Positions 33,176 to 41,629 of a DNA stretch of 53,902 nt are shown here, piece after piece. Under the pieces are notes generated by a model. The model ran no database searches. It was not told the origin of the DNA and was given only the letters and a program-made list of their open reading frames with translations. How positions within the stretch are numbered: position 1 is the first letter of the stretch; every line of letters begins with the position of its first letter. This stretch comes from Candidatus Woesearchaeota archaeon (GTDB taxonomy: Archaea > Nanobdellota > Nanobdellia > SCGC-AAA011-G17 > GW2011-AR18). Position numbers and translations under genes: made by a program. The stretch spans positions 1-53,902 of the forward strand of contig JAGWAD010000029.1 in the NCBI GenBank assembly GCA_018302105.1. The letters are read 5' to 3'.

Positions 33176-33844
33176 ATGAAACCATATATTCAACAATTAG
33201 AAACATATGAATTTGACTTAGTTCAAAGATTTAGAAATAATCCTTCTCTTTTGAGAGCCATGAACCTTTCCAGCCATGCATTTGAAAATATTCTTTTGCA
33301 AAAAAGATTCTTATCTAAAAATTTTAAAACATTCTACAGAAATGGGATTGAAAATATTCAAGATTTGGAATTAAAAGCTGTAGCAAAAAAAATTCTAGCA
33401 GAGGAATATGTTCCCAAAGACCATGAAATTCTTTTAGACTATGATTTGAGAAGAATGGGATTTACTCCTGAAAATTCTGAATCTACAATAATTACTCAAG
33501 GGACAATAAGAAGCATTAATCAGCTTACAGAAGTAAAAGACGATGTTTATCTTGCTGCAGCCTTACGAATCTTTGGAGAATTATTAGTTGGAGAGGAATA
33601 TAAACTTTTATTTCCTGAATTAGAAAGAAGATATGTTTTAACAAAAGAAAGTTCCCAATTTTTTTATCCCCATCTTGTTCATGATCATAAATCTGCCCAT
33701 CTTGGAGAACGTGGAGATTCACATACTGATCAATTTAGTTTAATTTTAGATCGTTTGATTGATAGTGAAAAAAACCTAACCTGTGCTAAATATGCTATGA
33801 AAAAATCTTATGATGTAAGAATATTCTTTTGGAGACAATTTTAA
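33176..33844 (+). CDS. Heme-oxygenase-like putative diiron oxygenase
   Basis: 222 residues, all-helical, TenA/PqqC/CADD-like. Ligand candidates are ENILLQK near residue 40, EEY and DHE around 93-100, FGELLVGEEY near 135, and HLVHDHKSAHLG with a later SHTDQF. The pattern of Glu and His in a C-terminal HxxxDxH-like group fits the HDO type of metal-dependent oxygenases that act on fatty acids, amino acids or cofactors. A radical SAM gene starts one base after its stop, so the two act together. Confidence 0.65.
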   Translation: MKPYIQQLETYEFDLVQRFRNNPSLLRAMNLSSHAFENILLQKRFLSKNFKTFYRNGIENIQDLELKAVAKKILAEEYVPKDHEILLDYDLRRMGFTPENSESTIITQGTIRSINQLTEVKDDVYLAAALRIFGELLVGEEYKLLFPELERRYVLTKESSQFFYPHLVHDHKSAHLGERGDSHTDQFSLILDRLIDSEKNLTCAKYAMKKSYDVRIFFWRQF

Positions 33845-33845
33845 T

Positions 33846-34847
33846 ATGGAAATTATGCTTGAAATTACACAAAAACTGAAAGATATGTCAGATAAAGGAC
33901 TATTAGATAATTCTATTGCTATACTGAATTTACCAGCACGCAACTTATGCAATAAAAGAGCAGAAAAAGTTATTGGAGATTCAGGAAATTTAGAACAGGC
34001 ATGCGATGGATGTGTGACGCAAGCAATTAGAAATGATGGAACATTAAGTCTTCAAAGAATTAAAAAAATAATTGATTATTTTGCAACAAATTATGAAACT
34101 AAGTTTATAACCATAAATGGAAGAGGAGATCCATTTCATCCTAACATAAGACAAGAAACATTAGAAAAAATAAATTATGCTTATAAAAATGGAATTAAAT
34201 CTTATATTTTTACAGCAGGCAATAACTTAGATATTACATTGTCTGAATTTTTAGCAGAACATGAAGTAAATGTTATGATTAGTTTATTTGGAAACAAATT
34301 TATTGATGCAGAATTTTTTAATAAAAAAAAATATTTTCATAGAATTAGGCCATTGCAAAATGAAGCAGAGATTGCTGCAAATCTTAGAAATCTTATTAAT
34401 TATTATAGAACATCGAAAAGACAGCCAAAACAAGGAACTACAAGAATAGGAATGAATTATGTTGTTTCAGAAACAGATTTGAAAGATGAAAGGAAATTAA
34501 GATTATTAAAAGAGGCAGCAAATGGAAATAAAATATTTTTTGTGTGCAATACAAATTTTACAAAACATCCTAATGAAGAAATACAAATAAAATTAGAAAG
34601 AATTGCAAACTTTTATAGTAATTTTAATTTAAAACATACTACTGATGTTTATGGAAAATGCCAAATGGGTGCAGGATCATCAGCAACTGCAGACTATAAT
34701 GGCATGTTATTGAGGTGTCCTTATATGGACAATAAAGAAGGCAATGGCAAAATTCAAAACTTGACAGAAATAAGAATACAAAAAGTGCTAAAAAGTTATA
34801 TGGAAGATAGAAAATATTCTTGCGTAATGAGAAAACATGAGAGATAA
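33846..34847 (+). CDS. Radical SAM/SPASM-like enzyme with unusual Cys spacing
   Basis: 333 residues. The cluster-binding Cys are C35, C53 and C56 (CX17CX2C) rather than CX3CX2C; the last two keep CDGC. TINGRGDPFHPN matches the GGEPxL region of radical SAM proteins. The end has further Cys: KCQMGAG, LLRCPYMDN and YSCVMRKH, like a SPASM auxiliary-cluster region. It shares a near-zero gap with the oxygenase-like gene. The first Cys may be misassigned, so a degenerate SAM domain cannot be excluded. Substrate unknown. Confidence 0.65.
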   Translation: MEIMLEITQKLKDMSDKGLLDNSIAILNLPARNLCNKRAEKVIGDSGNLEQACDGCVTQAIRNDGTLSLQRIKKIIDYFATNYETKFITINGRGDPFHPNIRQETLEKINYAYKNGIKSYIFTAGNNLDITLSEFLAEHEVNVMISLFGNKFIDAEFFNKKKYFHRIRPLQNEAEIAANLRNLINYYRTSKRQPKQGTTRIGMNYVVSETDLKDERKLRLLKEAANGNKIFFVCNTNFTKHPNEEIQIKLERIANFYSNFNLKHTTDVYGKCQMGAGSSATADYNGMLLRCPYMDNKEGNGKIQNLTEIRIQKVLKSYMEDRKYSCVMRKHER

Positions 34848-34898
34848 TAAATAATAAAATTCCACTAATCTTAAAAAGCTTTGTCTTATATTATTTCT

Positions 34899-35846
34899 AT
34901 GAGATATAATAAACAAGAAACATTCAGTAAAATCGGAAAAACTGGACAGGAGTTAATAACAAGTTCGACAATTACAATATTAGGTATAGGAGCTTTAGGA
35001 ACAAATACTTTAAATTTATTAGCAAGGGCGGGAGTTGGAAAAATAAAAATAATTGACAGAGATGTAGTTGAGTTAAGCAATCTGCAAAGGCAAACATTAT
35101 TTTCTGAAGAGGATATAGACAAACCAAAAGTTTATGCTGCAAAAGAAAAAATAAATAAAATAAATTCTAAAGTTAAAATTGAAACATATTTAACAGATTT
35201 GGATTATGAAAATGTTGAAATATTAAAAAGTGGTTTAATTCTGGATTGCACAGATAATATTTATACTAGATTTTTAATAAATGAATATTCCAGGAAAAAT
35301 AATATTCCATGGATTTATGCTTCTGTTATTGGATCAAAAGGAATGGTTATGAATGTTACTGAAAAAACACCTTGTTTTAATTGCATAATAAAAGAACCAA
35401 ATGAACCATTGGATACATGTGATAGTTCCGGAGTAATTGGAAGTGCTGCAAGTGCTATAGCTTCAATACAGGCAACAGAGGCAATAAAGATATTAACAAA
35501 ACAAGATTATTGCAGGGAATTAATTCACTATGATTTATGGAAAAATAAAATAAATAGGATTAAAGTAAATAAAAATAAATATTGCAAGACTTGTAATAAG
35601 GTTTATGAATATCTTGAAGGAAAAAAGAAAAAATTAATTAAAATATGCGGATCATGTAATTATCAAATAGAAATTAAAAAAGATATGAATTTAGTATTTG
35701 CAAAACTAAGTTCTTTACGTGATGTTAAACCTGAAAATGAATGTTTAATTTTAGAAAATGCAATAATATTTAAAAGCGGAAGGGCATTGGTAAAAGCGGA
35801 GAATGAAAATAAAGCAAAAGCAATACTGGATGGTTATCTGGGATGA
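34899..35846 (+). CDS. ThiF/MoeB/UbaA-type E1-like adenylyltransferase
   Basis: About 315 residues from the ATG at 34899; the frame also starts at an upstream TTG. E1 motifs: LGIGALGTNTLNLLARAGVG (ATP site), DRDVVELSNLQRQ, LDCTDN and Cys pairs CFNC and CKTC for zinc. It adenylates and thiolates the C-terminal Gly of a ubiquitin-like sulfur carrier. The carrier with GG end at 40252 is the natural partner, TtuA at 40670 the acceptor enzyme. A C-terminal extra domain of about 80 residues (after CKTC) is unusual and has its own CGSC pair. Confidence 0.85.
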   Translation: MRYNKQETFSKIGKTGQELITSSTITILGIGALGTNTLNLLARAGVGKIKIIDRDVVELSNLQRQTLFSEEDIDKPKVYAAKEKINKINSKVKIETYLTDLDYENVEILKSGLILDCTDNIYTRFLINEYSRKNNIPWIYASVIGSKGMVMNVTEKTPCFNCIIKEPNEPLDTCDSSGVIGSAASAIASIQATEAIKILTKQDYCRELIHYDLWKNKINRIKVNKNKYCKTCNKVYEYLEGKKKKLIKICGSCNYQIEIKKDMNLVFAKLSSLRDVKPENECLILENAIIFKSGRALVKAENENKAKAILDGYLG

Positions 35847-36079
35847 TAGTAAGAAAATGCAGAACTAAAGGTGCTTATGAAGCAATACCTAAAAAGATTA
35901 TGAATTTAGATTTTAATAAATTAAGAAATAAATCTGAAGTTATTGCAGATTTACCAATATTAATAATTATTAAATATGAAAATATTAAAGTTACTTGTTA
36001 TAAAAATGGAAAGTTATTAATAAAGACAGATTCACAAGAAACTGCTGAAAAAATTGCAAAGGAGATATATGAACTATGA
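35843..36079 (+). CDS. Small alpha/beta hypothetical protein, 78 residues
   Basis: Overlaps both neighbours by four bases. It has two Cys near the N-terminus or middle and ends in a KLLIKTDSQETAEKIAKEIYEL strand-helix unit resembling the last segment of the E1-like protein (RALVKAENENKAKAILDGYL). The likeness hints at a shared ferredoxin-like or TBP-like fold. Probably an adaptor in the sulfur pathway; function unknown. Confidence 0.65.
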   Translation: MIVRKCRTKGAYEAIPKKIMNLDFNKLRNKSEVIADLPILIIIKYENIKVTCYKNGKLLIKTDSQETAEKIAKEIYEL

Positions 36080-36642
36080 AAGGAATGTTATTAATTTCAG
36101 GCGGATTTGACAGCCCTGTTTCTGGTTATTTAATTAAAAAACAAGGAGTAGAAATAATTCCAATCCACTTTTCTTATGAACCTTTTACAGATAATGGACC
36201 AGAAATTAAAACTAAAGGTGCTGCAAAAATACTTGGATTTAAAGAGCCAATTGTGATAAATATCAGCAAAGAATGTGAAAAAATAGCTAAATTCTGTAAG
36301 CATAAATATTATTTCATATTGACTAAAAGATTAATGATGAGAATTGCTGAAAAAGAAGCTAGAAATTCAGGTTGTAACTTTTTAATTACTGGAGAAAATT
36401 TAAGCCAGGTTTCAAGCCAAACTTTAACTAATTTATATGCAATCACAAAAGCAGTTAACATTCAGATATTAAGGCCTTTATTGGCGTATGATAAAACTGA
36501 GATATTAAAAATTGCAAGGGAAATTGGGACATATGAAATTTCTATTGGTCCTGAAGCCTGTGATGTTCTTGGACCTAAACATCCTGCTACAACATGTGAC
36601 TTAAAAGAAATTGAAGATGAAGAGAAGAAAATTATTTTATAA
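36076..36642 (+). CDS. ThiI-like PP-loop sulfurtransferase, catalytic domain only
   Basis: 188 residues. PP-loop SGGFDSPVSGYL, then GENLSQVSSQTLTN and the CDVLGPKHPATTC end with two Cys typical of ThiI. It lacks the N-terminal ferredoxin-like and THUMP domains that bind tRNA and also a rhodanese domain. ThiI makes 4-thiouridine at tRNA position 8; without THUMP, another factor (perhaps the 78-residue protein) may present the substrate. Overlaps that gene by four bases. Confidence 0.82.
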   Translation: MKGMLLISGGFDSPVSGYLIKKQGVEIIPIHFSYEPFTDNGPEIKTKGAAKILGFKEPIVINISKECEKIAKFCKHKYYFILTKRLMMRIAEKEARNSGCNFLITGENLSQVSSQTLTNLYAITKAVNIQILRPLLAYDKTEILKIAREIGTYEISIGPEACDVLGPKHPATTCDLKEIEDEEKKIIL

Positions 36643-36649
36643 TGAATAT

Positions 36650-37855
36650 TTATTTAATATTAAGATCAATGAACTTTATTACTTCCTTTACATCTGGAGT
36701 CAAACCTGTTGCTAAACGTGTGAAACCTTCCTCAAGATCTGATGATCCATATATATTTGGAACTATCCTATAATTTTGGCTCCCAAATCCAACCTGAACT
36801 GCAAGAGGTTTATGATAATTTTTTATACATGCTTCAATTAATTTCTCCTGTTTTTTTCTATCCATTATAAAACTTACTAATCCTCCTGCTGAATTATATC
36901 TTGTAAAATCAATAGAAGGATAAATTACTTTTTTTACATAATCACAACTTCTCAAATACCCAGCTAATTCAGCAGCATTTGATGAATGTTGTCTCATTCT
37001 ATTGTGCAATCCTGGCAAACGTTCGCATAATTTTGACATTGCTGCAAGATCTAGAGTGTTCCCTATTATTCCCTGCATATTTCTACAGCCATTGATAAAA
37101 ATTTTAGGTCCTATGACTGCACCGGCTGTTAAATCTGATTTGCCAGACCAATATTTTGTCATGCTATTGATAATCAGATCCGCACCTAACCTGAATTGTT
37201 GCTGTAAATCTGAAGTAAGTAATGTGTTATCTACTATTATTGGAATACTATAATAACTTAATATTTCCCTAATCTTTCTTGTATCTATATATTTAAGAGA
37301 TGGGTTGCTGACAGGCTCATAGAATACTGCAACTATTTTGTTGTTGTTAATAGCTAATATCTCTGAGAAGGTAGTTTCATCTTTCATATCAACAAAAAGT
37401 GTATTTCCAAACCCCATATTTGGCACCATTTCTTTGAAAAAATATTTTGTTGCAGAATATATGTTTTTATCTACTATGAACTTGTTAGTTTTACTTAATT
37501 CATTTGGGGTAATTAATTTTATAATATTTATAATATTGCTTATTGCTGCCATGCCTGATGGAAAAAATAAGACATTAAAATTTTCTTTATAATCTTCTAC
37601 ATAACCTACTTCAAGCTGCAATATCATTTCTGCTAATTTTTTTTCTAATGGACTTCCAAATCTTGAATAATTATATCTCTCTGTTTTTATATTACCTATT
37701 ACAGGATCAATTTCTTCTTTTAATATAGAATTATCTTCAATTATAATTGGGTTATAATCATAACATTCTGGAGTTATTACTTTATTATTTCTTAATTTTT
37801 TCCATTCTTCAGAAAAGAACGTACTTTCCAATATGTTTCTTCTATACAATTTCAT
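36650..37855 (-). CDS. Cys/Met metabolism PLP enzyme (cystathionine gamma-synthase/lyase type)
   Basis: 401 residues. It has YSRFGSPLEKKLAEM (cofactor-phosphate region), FFPSGMAAISN, VDNTLLTSDLQQQF with the cofactor Asp, and NSMTKYWSGKSD where Lys forms the Schiff base. Reaction type (gamma-lyase, gamma-synthase or sulfhydrylase) is not readable by eye. Its convergent position with the ThiI-like gene suggests a link to sulfur supply, though only by location. Confidence 0.85.
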   Translation of the reverse strand: MKLYRRNILESTFFSEEWKKLRNNKVITPECYDYNPIIIEDNSILKEEIDPVIGNIKTERYNYSRFGSPLEKKLAEMILQLEVGYVEDYKENFNVLFFPSGMAAISNIINIIKLITPNELSKTNKFIVDKNIYSATKYFFKEMVPNMGFGNTLFVDMKDETTFSEILAINNNKIVAVFYEPVSNPSLKYIDTRKIREILSYYSIPIIVDNTLLTSDLQQQFRLGADLIINSMTKYWSGKSDLTAGAVIGPKIFINGCRNMQGIIGNTLDLAAMSKLCERLPGLHNRMRQHSSNAAELAGYLRSCDYVKKVIYPSIDFTRYNSAGGLVSFIMDRKKQEKLIEACIKNYHKPLAVQVGFGSQNYRIVPNIYGSSDLEEGFTRLATGLTPDVKEVIKFIDLNIK

Positions 37856-37867
37856 ATTTGATTTATT

Positions 37868-37888
37868 ATCACAAATTTTATAAGTCTA
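37868..37888. repeat. 21-bp direct repeat, promoter copy
   Basis: The 21 bases starting ATCACAAATTTTATAAG are repeated exactly at 38018-38038, inside the following gene. This copy contains the TATA-like TTTTATAAG near the divergent starts of the PLP enzyme and methyltransferase. Confidence 0.7.
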
Positions 37889-37905
37889 TTGTTAATTTTA
37901 TACTT

Positions 37906-38889
37906 ATGGAAGAAAATGTTGAAAAATTTTTAGAAGGAATTGAAAGAGACCTTCCTAGATTATATCTAGATGAAATAGTATTCTCAAATGAAGATGAACA
38001 AAGATTAGCTATGATTAATCACAAATTTTATAAGTCTAGAAATTGTTATGCATCTAATGCAATAAGTTTATTGGCAGCAATACGTCAATATGTTTCTTTA
38101 AAAAAAATTAATTTCTCCGGCAATCCAAGTTATCATGATCTTGCAAATCTTTATTATTCATTAATGACTGGGAACAGCACTTTGGCTAACACAAGGGAAT
38201 CTAAAAATTATTATAGCTCTGCTGTTTCAACTTTAAAAAATAGAAAAAATCCCAAGATTTTATTACTTGGTTTTTCTACAGTTTATTCTTTGGAAAATCT
38301 TGCTGCATTAATACATTTATCTAATCTTGATAATCCTAAAATAATTGCTTTTGATATAAATAAACAGCCACTTTCTGAAGCAAATGTTTATTGTGGAACA
38401 AAACTTTACAATGTTGAAATTGAATACGAACAAGGCAATGCTATTTTAAGCGAATTTTTTGAGGCTGATTCTTTTGATCTTATAGCCACGCATTTATTTC
38501 TTACTCACATTCCAGATGAAAGTAAAATAAGATTAATTAATAATGTGCATAAATGGCTTAAGCCTAATTCTAAATTTGTGGATGATGAAATAATTGTTCC
38601 AGGCACAATAGATCGAAATAAATATGCAAAATATTATAGAACACTTGGCAGGCATTATATTCCTCCTTTAGATCATTCATCAATGGAAAAGGTTGCTAAT
38701 TGGATGGAAAAATTTGGTACATATTCTATTTTTTTCCCATATAATGATTTAGATAAACTACATAGAGATTTTAGTAAATTTTCTTCATTACGGTCTGACC
38801 ATTTAAGAACCAGAAATATTTACTCTGAATCTGATTCTCTATTAAGATGTCCTGTCTATAATATAACCGCAACTAAAATGCGTACTTAA
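37906..38889 (+). CDS. SAM-dependent methyltransferase-like protein
   Basis: 327 residues from the ATG at 37906, chosen over a far upstream start in the same frame because a TATA-like box lies about 25 bases before it. A long helical N-domain (1-130) precedes a Rossmann unit: KILLLGFSTVYSLENLAAL replaces the usual GxGxG loop, followed by AFDINKQPLSEAN and DSFDLIATHLFLTHI. The lack of a glycine-rich loop is odd but seen in related families. It may finish the product of the oxygenase/radical SAM pair. Confidence 0.65.
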   Translation: MEENVEKFLEGIERDLPRLYLDEIVFSNEDEQRLAMINHKFYKSRNCYASNAISLLAAIRQYVSLKKINFSGNPSYHDLANLYYSLMTGNSTLANTRESKNYYSSAVSTLKNRKNPKILLLGFSTVYSLENLAALIHLSNLDNPKIIAFDINKQPLSEANVYCGTKLYNVEIEYEQGNAILSEFFEADSFDLIATHLFLTHIPDESKIRLINNVHKWLKPNSKFVDDEIIVPGTIDRNKYAKYYRTLGRHYIPPLDHSSMEKVANWMEKFGTYSIFFPYNDLDKLHRDFSKFSSLRSDHLRTRNIYSESDSLLRCPVYNITATKMRT

Positions 38890-39105
38890 TATTTTTTCGA
38901 AGAAAGCTATACAAATATCCAGCATAGTAAGTTTCATTAATTTTTGAACATTTGAAATAATTGGTTTTGTAAAAGACTATGCAACATTTAGAAGAATTAT
39001 AACTTTAATCTAAAAATCTATGAATAAAAATAAACATTTCTAATTTTTTAAAGCTTCTTTTCTACAAATTTTCAATAGTGAATAAAATTTCCAGATTATA
39101 TAATT

Positions 39106-39678
39106 TTAACTATTTAATTTTCTATTAAATTCTAATACATTTTTAGATCTCTCTTCATTTTCACGTTCATATGCAATTTGTATTTGATCTCCAATTCCCT
39201 TGAGTAAATTGCCGAATTGTTCTTTTCCTCTTTTCATTGTAATTTCTCCAAATCTATTAAGTTCTAAAGCAAGTTCCCCTAAATCTATTTCATTACCCCA
39301 ACGATTATCGCGACCTGTGACATTAATTATTCTTACAACTTTATCTCTTAAATTGTGTATTCTTGGATCCATTCCTGCAGTTATAACTTCTAATTTATCT
39401 ACTGTTATTCTAATTACTTCATCTGGTATTTTTAAATTAAAAAAATAATCTCCTAATTGATTATAACCATAATTTTCAGCAACTGTAATATATCCAAATA
39501 GCGAGGCTCCAACTGACAGATAAGGTCTTAAATCAACAGCTTTGCCTGAAGTAAAAATTGCTGCTTTATTTATTTCATCTTTAAGAAATTTTTTCATAAT
39601 TCTAGGAACTCCATATAAGTATTCAACAGGTTCTGTTTTTAATCTTCCATAAACTAATTTAATAGGCACACTATCCAT
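39106..39678 (-). CDS. Hypothetical protein, 190 residues
   Basis: Mixed alpha/beta with a DNRWGNEIDLGELALELNRFG block, ending in a charged helix (IQIAYERENEERSKNVLEFNRKL). No family recognised. The promoter carries the TAGTAAGGTTTATAA motif, shared with the DGR-like gene and the small operon at 19473. Confidence 0.55.
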   Translation of the reverse strand: MDSVPIKLVYGRLKTEPVEYLYGVPRIMKKFLKDEINKAAIFTSGKAVDLRPYLSVGASLFGYITVAENYGYNQLGDYFFNLKIPDEVIRITVDKLEVITAGMDPRIHNLRDKVVRIINVTGRDNRWGNEIDLGELALELNRFGEITMKRGKEQFGNLLKGIGDQIQIAYERENEERSKNVLEFNRKLNS

Positions 39679-39769
39679 ATTTTTATTGTATAAAGAAAAT
39701 TTATAAACCTTACTATTTTATTTACCTATAAGTAATAACCAATTAAAAAATTTTTTATTAATGTTATAA

Positions 39770-40201
39770 TTAAGCAGCTTGAACAAAATTTATTCCTTCT
39801 GGAACTTCAAAATTATCTTCAACTTTAAATTTTTCACATTCAACTAAAATACCTGCATCTTTGCTTTTTTCTAAAATGCTAACGCCCTTATCTAATTCTT
39901 CTTTTGTAATACAGACTTTTTCACCTGCATTCTGGTTTTTATACCAACCATACATACAATTTGTTGTGTCGCCTACAGAATTTATTATTCTGCCATCTAA
40001 TAATTTTGCTTCTGCCCTGAATTTTGTACCTTTTATAGTCATTTCAACTGAATTTCCTGCTTCATCATGGCCTTTACATTTAAATTCACCATTTAATTTG
40101 AAAACACCATCTAGTTTGCCATTATATACTGATTTATTCTGGCAAGATATTAAAAAAATTAACATTAAAATAAGAGATATTGCTACAACTGCTTTTTTCA
40201 T
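39770..40201 (-). CDS. Lipoprotein with lipobox
   Basis: 143 residues. MKKAVVAISLILMLIFLISC is a textbook type II signal with the lipobox Leu-Ile-Ser-Cys at residues 17-20; Lgt (27857) is in the same window. The mature part is rich in Lys, Gly and Cys (CKGHDEAG, CMYGWYK, VCITKEEL), perhaps stabilised by disulfides outside the cell. Function unknown. Confidence 0.8.
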   Translation of the reverse strand: MKKAVVAISLILMLIFLISCQNKSVYNGKLDGVFKLNGEFKCKGHDEAGNSVEMTIKGTKFRAEAKLLDGRIINSVGDTTNCMYGWYKNQNAGEKVCITKEELDKGVSILEKSKDAGILVECEKFKVEDNFEVPEGINFVQAA

Positions 40202-40251
40202 AAATTTAAAGTATAAACAAGGTTTATTAAGTTTTTGGACGTAAAAATTAC

Positions 40252-40443
40252 ATGAAAGTCTATATAGAAAGAACAGATGAATGGAAAGAAGTAAATGCTA
40301 TAAATGTTCAAGAGATATTTCAGAAATTAAAAATAAACCCAACTACTGTTATTGTTACCAGAAATAATGAATTAATAACTGAAAATACAAAAATAAATGA
40401 TAATGATGAGGTAAAATTGATTTCTGTTATATCTGGTGGATAG
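40252..40443 (+). CDS. Ubiquitin-like sulfur carrier (ThiS/MoaD/SAMP family)
   Basis: 63 residues in a beta-grasp pattern ending ISGG. The C-terminal Gly-Gly is the site adenylated by an E1-like enzyme (34899) and then thiocarboxylated. It likely feeds TtuA at 40670. Overlaps the next small gene's possible GTG start; it lies divergent from the lipoprotein gene. Confidence 0.85.
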   Translation: MKVYIERTDEWKEVNAINVQEIFQKLKINPTTVIVTRNNELITENTKINDNDEVKLISVISGG

Positions 40444-40474
40444 ATTTATAAATATTTATATTTTTCTTAATGAT

Positions 40475-40639
40475 ATGGGCGAAGATCTTGAAAGGATATT
40501 GGATTTGGCTGATTGTACAGAATTTATGATTCTTTTACAAGAAAATAATATTGTTCTTGAGTATTATGAACAAATACAAAATTATGATCCTAAAAATTAT
40601 AAAGTTCCAAAGATATGTGGTTATATTCCCAGAGAATAA
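40475..40639 (+). CDS. Small acidic hypothetical protein
   Basis: 54 residues from the ATG at 40475 (the frame also has a GTG at 40436 inside the carrier gene). Begins MGEDLERILDLADCTEFMILL and ends CGYIPRE. Sits between the carrier and TtuA, so it may help in thiolation; function unknown. Confidence 0.5.
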   Translation: MGEDLERILDLADCTEFMILLQENNIVLEYYEQIQNYDPKNYKVPKICGYIPRE

Positions 40640-40669
40640 TTTATAATCTTTTCTTATTATTCTTATTAA

Positions 40670-41599
40670 ATGGCATGCAAAAAATGTGTAGAAAATCCAG
40701 TAATACAATTGCCTAATAGCAATGTAAATTTATGTAAAAACTGTTTTATAAAATATTTTGAAAAGAAAGTAAATAAAACTATTGGAGAATATGATTTAAT
40801 CGACAAGAAAGACCATATAGTAGTAGCGTGTTCTGGTGGAAAAGATTCTACAGTTTTATTGTATTTATTAAAAAAATTAACTGAAAAAAGAAAAGATGTT
40901 AAAATTACTGCTTTAGCAATAGATGAAGGGATAAAAGGTTACAGAGATAAAAGTTTAGATTTTTTAACTAATTTCTGCAAAGAACATAAAGTAGAATTAA
41001 ATATATTTTCTTATGAAAAAGAATTTGGAAAACCATTAGATGAAATATTAAAATCTTATAATGGGGTTCCGTGCTCTATTTGCGGGGTTTTTAGAAGATA
41101 TTTATTAAATAAGAAATCAAAAGAATTAAATGGAAATAAATTAGCTACTGGACATAACTTGGATGATGAAAGCCAGAGCATTATTATGAATTATTTTAGA
41201 AAGAATATTAAACTATCTGCAAGATTGGGACCAATTACCGGAATAATAGCAGACAAGCGATTCATACGAAGGATTAAACCCTTGTATTTCTTAACTGAAA
41301 AAGAAATCACTTCATATGCATTTTTAAAAGGCTTTATGGATAAATTTACTGAATGTCCCCATGATGCAGATTCTTATAGAGCACAAATAAGAGATATGCT
41401 TAATAATTTTGAAGCAAAATATCCTGGAACAAAACATTCTATCATCACTTCTTTTTTAGAAATATTGCCTGTTTTAAAAGAAAAATATAAAGATGAGCAA
41501 GAAATTAAAAGCTGCAAAATCTGTGATGAACCTTGTTCACAAGAAATATGCAAAGCATGTCAATATGCTGAAGAAGTTGTAAAGAATTTCACCAGATAA
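40670..41599 (+). CDS. ttuA: TtuA/Ncs6-type tRNA thiolase (TIGR00269 kind)
   Basis: 309 residues. Two CxxC pairs at each end form zinc fingers (ACKKC, LCKNC; CKIC, CKAC). The PP-loop is CSGGKDST and the catalytic Cys lie in GVPCSICG with the later FTECPHD, which can hold an iron-sulfur cluster. It uses ATP and a carrier thiocarboxylate to make 2-thiouridine in tRNA (position 54 for TtuA, 34 for NcsA). Position cannot be decided by eye. Confidence 0.9.
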   Translation: MACKKCVENPVIQLPNSNVNLCKNCFIKYFEKKVNKTIGEYDLIDKKDHIVVACSGGKDSTVLLYLLKKLTEKRKDVKITALAIDEGIKGYRDKSLDFLTNFCKEHKVELNIFSYEKEFGKPLDEILKSYNGVPCSICGVFRRYLLNKKSKELNGNKLATGHNLDDESQSIIMNYFRKNIKLSARLGPITGIIADKRFIRRIKPLYFLTEKEITSYAFLKGFMDKFTECPHDADSYRAQIRDMLNNFEAKYPGTKHSIITSFLEILPVLKEKYKDEQEIKSCKICDEPCSQEICKACQYAEEVVKNFTR

Positions 41600-41629
41600 G
41601 CTTAAATGTTTTTTTAAATTTCTTTTTTT

